Shown: positions 1 through 6,080 of the stretch, in pieces
Numbering within the stretch: the stretch's first letter is position 1
Layout of the letters: every line of letters starts with the position of its first letter
Assembly: GCA_900548595.1 (NCBI GenBank)
Contig: URLB01000096.1
Coordinates: forward strand, 1 to 7,778
Source: an uncultured Eubacteriales bacterium
GTDB lineage: Bacteria; Bacillota; Clostridia; Lachnospirales; Anaerotignaceae
Length of the DNA stretch: 7,778 bases
Direction: 5' to 3'
Translations under genes and position numbers: made by a program
The notes under the pieces: generated by a model
What the model was told of the DNA's origin: nothing
Database searches by the model: none
Seen by the model: the letters and a program-made list of their open reading frames with translations, nothing else

Positions 1-1
1 C

Positions 2-70
2 CGGGTGGTAAAGGAAAACGACCACGCCATGGATGATATCCGCTATTTCTGTTACGGACTGGCAGTCTGA
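2..70 (+). pseudogene. C-terminal tail of a phage terminase large subunit, partial (remnant)
   Basis: The gene begins outside the window; only its last 22 codons are seen, ending in TGA at 68-70. The translation contains VKENDHAMDDIRYF, a segment characteristic of the C-terminal end of phage terminase large subunits (the nuclease-side tail of the DNA-packaging motor). After DDIRYF the reading continues only CYGLAV before the stop, and a different recognisable protein tail takes over in another frame from about base 48. I infer that the terminase end was cut by recombination. No other phage gene is visible. The identification rests on a short match from memory, so confidence is moderate. Confidence 0.5.
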
Positions 71-152
71 AATTGATAAAATGTCTAAGGAACTTCGTCT
101 TTTGGATAATAAATTACAGGAGAATAACTGGAAAACAGAGCTAATAGAATAA
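48..152 (+). pseudogene. C-terminal fragment of a DIP1984-family protein (remnant)
   Basis: Frame 3 reads SVTDWQSEIDKMSKELRL and ends ...LQENNWKTELIE with TAA at 150-152. This resembles the conserved C-terminal helix of the DIP1984 (septicolysin-like) family, which typically ends with a D-(K/E)-LSKE-R-LD-x-x-IQ-x-NW-x-TEL pattern. The molecular function of that family is not established. The frame is closed by a TAA at 9-11, so the normal N-terminal part (over 100 residues) is absent. ATG codons at 34 and 81 lie in frame, but neither has a convincing ribosome binding site. The residues before about base 48 do not look like the family and share bases with the terminase tail in the other frame. 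I read it as a decayed fragment, not an expressed small protein. Confidence 0.42.
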
Positions 153-159
153 TAAATTG

Positions 160-355
160 ATTGATAGCATAAGTAAAGCGAATATCAGCGCGGCGACAGC
201 GTAAGTCGTATGTATGGCACACTGAAGAGCCGGTGAAGGTTCGAATCCTTAATTATCGTTATGCTCCGACAGAGTACATATGTATTGAAACAAATTATTG
301 TTATTACCGGATATTGGTTGCTTATGTAAGGGCGGGAAAGGGGAATTTTATATTA
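160..355 (+). other. Structured non-coding region, possible group II intron remnant
   Basis: No open frame or ribosome binding site is convincing here. Several short complementary segments are visible: CGAC (194-197) with GTCG (205-208) around a 7-base loop, AAGG (236-239) with CCTT (247-250) around TTCGAAT, AGCATAA (166-172) with TTATGCT (259-265), and CCGGTGA (230-236) with TTACCGG (304-310). The last two pairings cross each other, and the last shares base 236 with the AAGG stem, so not all can form in one simple fold. G-rich, purine-rich stretches such as GGGCGGGAAAGGGG (330-343) are unlike the neighbouring A/T-rich intergenic DNA. The wording resembles the domain I-IV RNA of bacterial group II introns, but no GTGCG 5' end, no domain V and no reverse transcriptase are present. 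The type assignment is an inference with low confidence. Confidence 0.3.
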
Positions 356-368
356 CTTGATGTATGAT

Positions 369-407
369 AAAAATAAATCCGCTCAACATTGAGCGGATTT
401 ATTTTTT
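369..407. terminator. Strong bidirectional rho-independent terminator
   Basis: A near-perfect stem runs from 369 to 406: AATCCGCTCA on the left arm pairs with TGAGCGGATT on the right around an ACAT loop, extended by A/T pairs so that an A-run precedes and a T-run (402-407) follows. It therefore works in either direction. On the minus strand it lies directly after the TAA stop of the SLH gene (408-406), which it overlaps. On the plus strand it stops any read-through from the mobile-DNA debris on the left. Confidence 0.85.
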
Positions 408-1452
408 AGATCTCATATCTGAAAAGATTAGTAAAGTACGCACCGTTATCATCTACATATGTTATTTCAACATCAAAAACAAATTTCAATGTACTCATAT
501 TAAAATACCTGGTTATATTTTTTTCATAAACCGAACATTCTGTATCGTATGATTCCAATGCAATTTTAAAAAGTTCGTCATCACTTATGTATTCAGGCTC
601 TTTAATATCAGATGAGAGAAAATACGGATTCATTTTTCCTATCATCTCAACTCTCATAAGTTTATCTCCCGACATAACAGCGCGGTATCCAAAAGTAGAT
701 TTATATTCTCCGACCATATAAGCCAGATATATACTTCCGTCTGAGTCCGATGAGTATGAATAGTCTGTCATGTCAAATGTTGAATCATAGTTTTCTTTTA
801 TATATGAAGATATTTCACCCATATTTTTGATAGCTTTGTAGTCATACGTTTCTGTAAATATTGACAGCATTTTTGCAGCTTCGGCTCTTGTTATTGCCGA
901 TGTAGGGTGTAGAGTATCGCCGGCAAGCATACCTTTTTCGCTTGCCCATATCATAGCTTGTTTTGCATAAGATGATACCATAAAGTTATCAGAATATTTT
1001 GAGAGAGCGTTACTGTTGCCGATTTCAGGTTCACCTGCAAGACGCTATAATACAGAGGCAAACTGTTCAACTGTCATTGCCCAGTCCGGTGAAAATGTTC
1101 CGTCATCATAACCTGATATAATACCGTTGTCTTTTGCCCAAGTTATCCCATCTGTATACCATTCTCCGTCAGCTACATCGGAAAAATACTTTGAGTATTT
1201 AATATCGGGACTTCCGTACATACGATAAATAAGGGAGGCTGCCATTCCCCTTGTAAGCGTTACGTCAGGCTCAAAAATGTTTTCCGATGTTCCCGAAATA
1301 ATACCTTTTTTATATACATCCGATATGTACGAATAGTACCATGAATTATTAGCAATATCAATAAACGGAACTGTTTTATCAAGAGCAAATGCCGAAACGG
1401 AAATAGACGAAGCCAAAATCACAGAAACAGCAAAGCTAGCAAATTTTCTCAT
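406..1452 (-). pseudogene. SLH-domain exported protein interrupted by an in-frame amber codon
   Basis: The start is ATG at 1452-1450, preceded by AGGAGG (1464-1459) at a 6-base spacing. The first 23 or so residues form a signal peptide (MRKFA, a hydrophobic core, then VSAFA). SLH repeat 1 spans about residues 28-80 (FIDI...WYYSYISDVYKKGIISG). Repeat 2 spans about 88-140 (FSDV...WYTDGITWAKDNGIISG), and repeat 3 about 153-199 (SYAKQAMIWASEKGMLAG...TRAEAAKML). SLH triplets anchor proteins to cell-wall polymers. Codon 136 is TAG (1047-1045), within repeat 2, where the family normally has Tyr (LYRLAG). Reading resumes in the same frame through repeat 3 and a C-terminal region (200-348) that I do not recognise. 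The next ATG (981) has no ribosome binding site and falls inside repeat 3, so it is not a separate gene. A point nonsense mutation or a base error explains it best; suppression of the amber codon is the less likely alternative. Confidence 0.8.
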
Positions 1453-1553
1453 ATTAATCCTCCTTTAGCGATTATATAAAATAATATTAATTTTAATTCC
1501 GATAAAGAGCAATAATTAATATAAAAATGTAACAATAATGTAATATATAATAA

Positions 1554-2441
1554 TTAGGGCATTAATATCAATTCGCAGGTACATTCATTAAAATTTTCAT
1601 GTGTTTTACTTTTTATGATCTCAGAAGCTTTTTTAAAATCATTTATAGCCAAACTATCGGATTGAATTTTAAAATATATGGAAATCCATAAGTGTCGTCC
1701 TGTCTTCGTTATGTCAAAGAATACAGGTACAAAATTAAATTGCTCCATTATGGGAGTGCAAAGTTCCTTGACTTCTTCTGTAAGCTCAGCATCTGGGGAA
1801 AAAAGAAATACATCTTTAATGGCACTCCAAAGAACTTTTACACTTTCGGGAAGCATAAAAATCATAACCAATACTGCAATGACTTGGTCAAAATAAGGCG
1901 CAATAAAGGAAAGGGGAGTTTTTGATAAGTATCTAGACATAAAAAATGCGATTGACATTCCCAAACTGTATATAATATCAATTCTCCAACCTAATAATTC
2001 CGCTTCTACAGTAGGAGAAGATAGATTATGGTTCATCTTTTTCATTATAATAAAAATGAAAATACTGGCAATTCCCAACATAAGTTGAAATAATGAAACT
2101 TGAACATTGTTTACAGGATTGCCTCCAGACAAGGCAGATTCTATAATTTCTATAGATATACCCATAGAAACCGAAAGCATCATAACTCCCTTTATAATTA
2201 GAAGTATTGATTCTATCTGATAATATCCGTAAGGATGTTTTTCCGAAACAGGTTTATAAAATAACGGAGTTAAAAAAAGCAGTAAAGCAATAAAAATCAA
2301 TTCTGAAGCGTCATAAACCGAATCTGTCAAAGCGGATTGAGAATGACTGTATATCGAAAAAATAAATTCAATAACTGCAAAAATAAGTCCTGAGATAAAT
2401 GACATCAGCAGAATTTGACGCTCTCTTTTTTCTATTATCAT
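1554..2441 (-). CDS. Cation diffusion facilitator (CDF) family transporter
   Basis: This 295-residue protein has six predicted membrane segments at about 10-30, 36-60, 77-100, 113-133, 148-170 and 180-206. A soluble C-terminal domain follows (207-295), the usual CDF plan and length. CDF proteins export divalent metals such as Zn, Mn, Fe or Co in exchange for protons. TM2 has ALTDSVYD, with D40 and D44 matching the DxxxD of YiiP-type transporters, and KHPYG (68-72) is the conserved loop before TM3. TM5 has D155, but the usual His four residues earlier is G151, next to W152 (GWRID). The site is therefore not the classic Zn-type HxxxD, and the metal cannot be assigned. The protein ends with a CxC pair (C287, C289). 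The start is ATG with AAAGGTG (2453-2447) 5 bases upstream. It is transcribed away from pckA and towards the SLH gene, 101 bases on. Confidence 0.85.
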   Translation of the reverse strand: MIIEKRERQILLMSFISGLIFAVIEFIFSIYSHSQSALTDSVYDASELIFIALLLFLTPLFYKPVSEKHPYGYYQIESILLIIKGVMMLSVSMGISIEIIESALSGGNPVNNVQVSLFQLMLGIASIFIFIIMKKMNHNLSSPTVEAELLGWRIDIIYSLGMSIAFFMSRYLSKTPLSFIAPYFDQVIAVLVMIFMLPESVKVLWSAIKDVFLFSPDAELTEEVKELCTPIMEQFNFVPVFFDITKTGRHLWISIYFKIQSDSLAINDFKKASEIIKSKTHENFNECTCELILMP

Positions 2442-2506
2442 TTTTTCACCTTTTCTAAATATTTTTTACAGAATGTATGACAATCGCTACAATAAATAAT
2501 ATTTTA

Positions 2507-2515
2507 ATTATATCA
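2507..2515 (-). promoter_or_regulatory. Candidate extended -10 promoter for the CDF transporter
   Basis: The minus strand reads TGATATAAT, an extended -10 (TG, one base, then a perfect TATAAT). No good -35 hexamer lies 17 bases upstream, which is tolerated in extended -10 promoters. Transcription would start near 2500, giving a leader of roughly 60 bases. Confidence 0.5.
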
Positions 2516-2542
2516 AACTTTCTCTTAAATATCATATATTAC

Positions 2543-2558
2543 TTGAAATGAATTTCAA
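2543..2558. promoter_or_regulatory. Perfect inverted repeat, candidate operator
   Basis: TTGAAAT (2543-2549), GA, ATTTCAA (2552-2558) is a perfect 7-2-7 palindrome. It lies about 30 bases upstream of the -10 element of the divergent CDF transporter gene and about 270 bases from pckA. The size and symmetry fit a dimeric repressor or activator site. Metal regulators of the Fur superfamily use A/T-rich palindromes of similar size but usually with a 1-base centre, so I do not assign a regulator. In DNA this A/T-rich a chance palindrome is possible. Confidence 0.4.
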
Positions 2559-2754
2559 TTAAAAACAAATTATAAAAATAAACTAATGTTACCGCTTATT
2601 ATATTAGCGATTTTTTTAATCGGCTTACATATTCCATTTTCAAATTTATAAATTCGTAGGAAAGAAATAGCTTATATTTTTATGATATTTATATTCGTTA
2701 AAATTTATATTGCTACAAAATAAGAAAAACAAATAAAAATATCATATTTTCATA

Positions 2755-2783
2755 TAGAATGACGAACAAAGTTGTGATATACT
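2755..2783 (+). promoter_or_regulatory. Candidate pckA promoter with extended -10
   Basis: TGATATACT (2775-2783) is an extended -10 (TATACT at 2778-2783). A weak -35-like TAGAAT sits 17 bases upstream (2755-2760). Transcription would start near 2790, giving a leader of about 37 bases that contains the AGGAGG ribosome binding site at 2815-2820. Confidence 0.5.
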
Positions 2784-2826
2784 TACCTATAACAAATTTT
2801 TAGCTTAAAATTACAGGAGGTCTGAC

Positions 2827-4401
2827 ATGAAAATTCTTGACGCCATTGAACTTGGTATAGGCGGTAGCGGAAAAGTTTATCATAATCTTACATATCCGCA
2901 GCTTGTAGAAATCGCATTAAAAAATGGAGAGGGAGTACTTTCGGACACAGGCGCGCTTGTTGTTAATACAGGTAAATATACAGGTCGTTCGCCTGATGAC
3001 AAATATATAGTTGACACACCTGCCATTCATAACGAAATTGCATGGGGAAACGTTAATAAACCCATGAAAAAAGAAAATTTTGACATGATAAACGGTAAAA
3101 TGCTGGCTTATCTTCAAAATCGTGATCTTTATGTATTTGACGGCTTTGCAGGGGCTGACAGAAAATATGCTAAGAAAATAAGAGTAATAAACGAACTTGC
3201 CTCACAAAATCTTTTTATTCAAAATCTGCTTGTAAAACCGGATAAAAGCGAATTGGAGGATTTTGAGCCTGATTTTACAATAATAGCGGCTCCGGGATTT
3301 AAGTGTATACCGGAAACCGACAATACAAACAGCGAAGCTTGTATTGCCATAGATTACGAAAACAGAATAGTACTTATAGCCGGTTCACAATACAGCGGAG
3401 AAATTAAAAAAAGCGTATTCTCTATAATGAACTATGTTCTTCCTAAAAGCGGCATACTTTCAATGCATTGTTCCGCAAATATCGGAAAAGAAGGAGATAC
3501 GGCAATATTCTTCGGGCTCTCCGGAACAGGAAAAACAACTCTCAGCGCCGATCCTGACAGATCACTTATAGGAGACGATGAACACGGCTGGTCAGACGAC
3601 GGAATATTCAATATTGAAGGCGGATGTTACGCAAAATGTATAAACCTTACAGAAGAAAATGAACCGGAAATTTTCCGTGCAATCAAGTTTGGAACTCTTT
3701 TGGAAAACGTTGTTATCGACCCCGAAACAAGACAGCCGGACTACAGTAGTGATTACTTAACCGAAAATACTCGTGCAGGTTATCCCGTATGCTATATCCC
3801 GAATGCTGAAATGATAGGAAAGGGTAAACAGCCTAATACTGTAATATTCCTTACGGCAGACGCATTCGGAGTACTTCCTCCGATTTCTAAACTTGATAAT
3901 AATATGGCAATGTTCCATTTCGTATCCGGATATACAAGTAAGCTTGCAGGCACTGAAAGAGGTATAACAGAGCCCCAGACTACATTCTCAACATGTTTCG
4001 GCGCACCGTTCTTACCTCTTGATCCAAGCGTATATGCAAAGATGCTCGGAGAAAAAATAGAAGAAACCAAAGCAAACGTATTTTTAATTAATACAGGATG
4101 GTCAGGCGGACCTTACGGAGTGGGAAAGAGAATAAATCTTAAATATACAAGAGCTATGGTTTCAGCCGCAATATCAGGGCAGCTTAACAATGTAGAATAT
4201 AAATTAGACGATATATTTAATGTTTATGTTCCTACAGAATGTCCAGGCGTACCAAGCGATATTTTAAATCCTTCAAATACATGGGAAGATAAAGAGGCAT
4301 ATACAAAATCAGCAAAAGAACTTTCAAAGAAGTTTAATGAAAACTTCAAAAAATATAAAAATATGCCGGAGAATATCGTTAAAGCCGGACCTAATTACTA
4401 A
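2827..4401 (+). CDS. pckA: Phosphoenolpyruvate carboxykinase (ATP-dependent)
   Basis: This cytoplasmic enzyme interconverts oxaloacetate + ATP and PEP + CO2 + ADP. In fermentative Clostridia it can run either way, for gluconeogenesis or for PEP carboxylation. At 524 residues it is close to the usual 520-540. Visible motifs are TGRSPDDK (52-59, with substrate-binding R54), YSGEIKK (189-195, K194 and K195 for metal and substrate), and SMHCSAN (H214, metal ligand). The P-loop is GLSGTGKTT (230-238), the kinase-2 motif is LIGDDEHGW (247-255, D250 and D251), and TRAGYP carries R316. GVGKRI (R435) and T441 lie in the adenine-binding region. The lack of GTP-type signatures and the P-loop form place it in the ATP class. 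The start ATG follows AGGAGG by 6 bases. The gene has its own promoter candidate and terminator, so it is probably monocistronic. No key residue is missing. Confidence 0.97.
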   Translation: MKILDAIELGIGGSGKVYHNLTYPQLVEIALKNGEGVLSDTGALVVNTGKYTGRSPDDKYIVDTPAIHNEIAWGNVNKPMKKENFDMINGKMLAYLQNRDLYVFDGFAGADRKYAKKIRVINELASQNLFIQNLLVKPDKSELEDFEPDFTIIAAPGFKCIPETDNTNSEACIAIDYENRIVLIAGSQYSGEIKKSVFSIMNYVLPKSGILSMHCSANIGKEGDTAIFFGLSGTGKTTLSADPDRSLIGDDEHGWSDDGIFNIEGGCYAKCINLTEENEPEIFRAIKFGTLLENVVIDPETRQPDYSSDYLTENTRAGYPVCYIPNAEMIGKGKQPNTVIFLTADAFGVLPPISKLDNNMAMFHFVSGYTSKLAGTERGITEPQTTFSTCFGAPFLPLDPSVYAKMLGEKIEETKANVFLINTGWSGGPYGVGKRINLKYTRAMVSAAISGQLNNVEYKLDDIFNVYVPTECPGVPSDILNPSNTWEDKEAYTKSAKELSKKFNENFKKYKNMPENIVKAGPNY

Positions 4402-4405
4402 TTTC

Positions 4406-4441
4406 AAAGTCCTCCGCACAAAATAATGCGAAGGACTTTTT
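4406..4441 (+). terminator. Rho-independent terminator of pckA
   Basis: AAAGTCCT-C-CGCA (4406-4418) pairs with TGCG-A-AGGACTTT (4427-4439), a 13-position stem with one C/A mismatch and an 8-base A-rich loop. It is followed by a T-run (4437-4441). It begins 4 bases after the pckA stop codon. Confidence 0.85.
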
Positions 4442-4497
4442 AAATAATACTGATTTAAGCGGCCAATATACCGATCATTGATAAATTAAAATTAAAT

Positions 4498-4514
4498 CGG
4501 ATTTGAAAAATCCG
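4498..4514. promoter_or_regulatory. Perfect inverted repeat overlapping the upstream guaB promoter
   Basis: CGGATTT (4498-4504), GAA, AAATCCG (4508-4514) is a perfect 7-3-7 inverted repeat. Its centre overlaps the -35 hexamer TTGAAA (4503-4508) of the upstream guaB promoter candidate. It has no trailing T-run, so it is not a terminator. The position suits a repressor operator; it does not match the PurR box of Bacillus (CGAACA-type), so no regulator is assigned. Confidence 0.45.
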
Positions 4515-4531
4515 TCAATTTATACTATAAT
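4503..4531 (+). promoter_or_regulatory. guaB promoter candidate P1
   Basis: TTGAAA (4503-4508), a 17-base spacer, then TATAAT (4526-4531). This is a near-consensus housekeeping sigma promoter. Transcription would start near 4538, giving a leader of about 74 bases before guaB. Confidence 0.65.
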
Positions 4532-4535
4532 AGCA

Positions 4536-4565
4536 TTGACAAACACCTTTAAAATTTGATAAGAT
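4536..4565 (+). promoter_or_regulatory. guaB promoter candidate P2
   Basis: A perfect TTGACA (4536-4541), an 18-base spacer, then TAAGAT (4560-4565) preceded by TG at 4557-4558 (an extended -10). Transcription would start near 4572, giving a leader of about 40 bases. P2 begins 5 bases after P1 ends, so polymerase at the two sites would interfere with each other. Confidence 0.6.
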
Positions 4566-4611
4566 TTGTTAAATATTTCAACATATTTATTAGTAGAAAG
4601 GGATAGAGGAT

Positions 4612-6066
4612 ATGAATAAAATTTTAAAAGAAGGACTTACTTTTGATGACGTTCTCCTTGTTCCGGCAAGAAGCAATGTACTTCCCAAAGACGTTGACCT
4701 CACAACAAGGCTTACAAACAAGATTATTCTTAATGCGCCTATAATGAGTGCTGGCATGGACACTGTAACAGAGTCAAAAATGGCTATAGCTATGGCAAGA
4801 CAGGGTGGAATAGGCATAATTCACAAAAATATGTCTATTGAAAGACAGGCGGAAGAAGTAGACAGAGTAAAACGTTCCGAAAATGGCGTAATAACAGATC
4901 CGTTTTATTTATCTGAGGATCATTATTTATATGACGCTATATCCCTTATGGAGAAATACCGTATTTCAGGTGTTCCGATAACAGACCATGGAAAACTTGT
5001 TGGAATAATAACAAATAGAGATATACGTTTTGAAACAAACTATAATAAAAAAATTACCGAAGTTATGACAAAAGAGCCACTTATAACAGCTCCTGTAGGA
5101 ACAACTTTAATGGACGCCAAGAAAATTCTTACAAAACATAAAGTTGAAAAGCTTCCTATCGTAGATGAAAATGGATATCTTAAGGGACTTATAACAATTA
5201 AAGACATTGAAAAAGCAATTAAATATCCTAATTCCGCTAAAGACGCACAGGGAAGACTTTTGGCAGGTGCGGCTGTCGGAGCAACGGCTGATGTTCTTGA
5301 CAGAATGGCTGCCCTTATTGAGGCAAATGTAGACGTGATTGTTATTGATACGGCTCATGGTCATTCGGTAGGAGTTATAGAAACAGTTAAAAGAATTAAA
5401 AACGCTTATCCTGACGTACAGCTTATAGCCGGAAACGTTGCTACTGCAGAAGCAACCAGAGAACTTATAGAAGCCGGTGCAGACTGTATAAAAGTAGGAA
5501 TAGGACCCGGCTCAATATGTACTACACGAGTAGTTGCGGGTATCGGAGTTCCGCAGGTTACAGCAGTTATGGACTGTGCGGAAGCTGCTAAGGAATATAA
5601 TATTCCTATAATTGCAGACGGAGGAATTAAATATTCCGGAGATATTGTTAAAGCAATTGCAGCGGGAGCAAACGTATGTATGCTTGGTAGCTACTTTGCA
5701 GGATGTGAAGAAAGCCCCGGAGAGACTGAACTTTATCAGGGAAGAAAATATAAAGTTTACAGAGGAATGGGTTCTCTTGCCGCAATGGAATGCGGAAGCA
5801 AGGACAGATACTTCCAGGAAGATTCTAAAAAACTTGTACCGGAAGGCGTTGAAGGTCGAATTGCTTACAAAGGCAGCGTAGAGGATTCTGTTTATCAGCT
5901 TCTCGGAGGACTTCGTTCGGGTATGGGTTACTGTGGAACGGCAACTATTGACGAGCTTAGAGAAAACGGACGCTTCATAAGAATGACAAGTGCAGGTCTC
6001 AGAGAAAGCCATCCACATGACATACAGATAACAAAAGAAGCTCCTAATTACAGTGTTGAATATTGA
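4612..6066 (+). CDS. guaB: IMP dehydrogenase
   Basis: GuaB catalyses the NAD-dependent oxidation of IMP to XMP, the first committed step to guanine nucleotides, in the cytoplasm. The 484-residue protein has the usual bacterial form. An N-terminal part of the barrel carries LTFDDVLLVPA. Two CBS domains follow (about 93-145 and 150-204; ISGVPITD, VEKLPIVDENG), the Bateman module that binds regulatory purine nucleotides in the family. The barrel then resumes. The catalytic cysteine is C303 in GIGPGSICTTR. The phosphate-binding region is ADGGIKYSGD, and the flap has the Arg-Tyr pair R399-Y400 (SKDRYF) followed by VPEGVEGR. All key residues are present. The start ATG has AAGGGA (4598-4603) 8 bases upstream. 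It is followed 14 bases later by guaA in the same operon and preceded by two promoter candidates. I see no purine riboswitch in the leader. Confidence 0.97.
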   Translation: MNKILKEGLTFDDVLLVPARSNVLPKDVDLTTRLTNKIILNAPIMSAGMDTVTESKMAIAMARQGGIGIIHKNMSIERQAEEVDRVKRSENGVITDPFYLSEDHYLYDAISLMEKYRISGVPITDHGKLVGIITNRDIRFETNYNKKITEVMTKEPLITAPVGTTLMDAKKILTKHKVEKLPIVDENGYLKGLITIKDIEKAIKYPNSAKDAQGRLLAGAAVGATADVLDRMAALIEANVDVIVIDTAHGHSVGVIETVKRIKNAYPDVQLIAGNVATAEATRELIEAGADCIKVGIGPGSICTTRVVAGIGVPQVTAVMDCAEAAKEYNIPIIADGGIKYSGDIVKAIAAGANVCMLGSYFAGCEESPGETELYQGRKYKVYRGMGSLAAMECGSKDRYFQEDSKKLVPEGVEGRIAYKGSVEDSVYQLLGGLRSGMGYCGTATIDELRENGRFIRMTSAGLRESHPHDIQITKEAPNYSVEY

Positions 6067-6070
6067 TTTT

Positions 6071-6076
6071 GGAGGA
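6071..6076 (+). promoter_or_regulatory. Ribosome binding site that fixes the guaA start
   Basis: GGAGGA lies 4 bases before ATG at 6081. It decides against the longer in-frame reading from TTG at 6063, which overlaps the guaB stop codon, has no ribosome binding site at a suitable distance, and would add six residues absent from the family. Confidence 0.85.
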
Positions 6077-6080
6077 ACTC

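Larger units (their letters stand above)
2442..2826. other. A/T-rich divergent intergenic region
   Basis: These 385 bases separate the transporter start on the minus strand from the pckA start on the plus strand. I find no gene-like frame with a ribosome binding site. It holds an extended -10 element for each flanking gene and a perfect 7-2-7 palindrome, listed separately. The middle part (about 2560-2750) is long A/T runs in which I see nothing I can assign. Confidence 0.6.

Noticed and set aside
236..250. tRNA-like T-arm (GGTTCGAATCC)
   Set aside because: The motif matches a TPsiC arm, but only four T-stem pairs form. No D-arm, anticodon arm or matching acceptor stem is found around it.
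364..552. Plus-strand open frame of 62 codons
   Set aside because: It begins at the edge of the terminator hairpin and runs antisense to the SLH gene, with no ribosome binding site and a composition typical of a shadow frame.
406..981. A separate gene starting at ATG 981 on the minus strand
   Set aside because: There is no ribosome binding site. The start lies inside the third SLH repeat, and the frame is continuous with the upstream part except for the one TAG codon.
2593..2622. Hairpins with a T-run in the divergent intergenic region (CGCT/AGCG, CGATT/AATCG)
   Set aside because: The stems are only 4-5 pairs and compete with each other, which is expected by chance in DNA this A/T-rich. No gene ends nearby.
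4442..4611. Purine (guanine) riboswitch or PurR box upstream of guaB
   Set aside because: I looked for the three-stem purine aptamer with its conserved loops and for CGAACA-type boxes. Neither is present, and the leader after P2 is too short for an aptamer plus expression platform.
6063..6080. Upstream TTG start for guaA
   Set aside because: It overlaps the guaB stop codon and has no suitable ribosome binding site, whereas ATG 6081 has GGAGGA and the family N-terminus.
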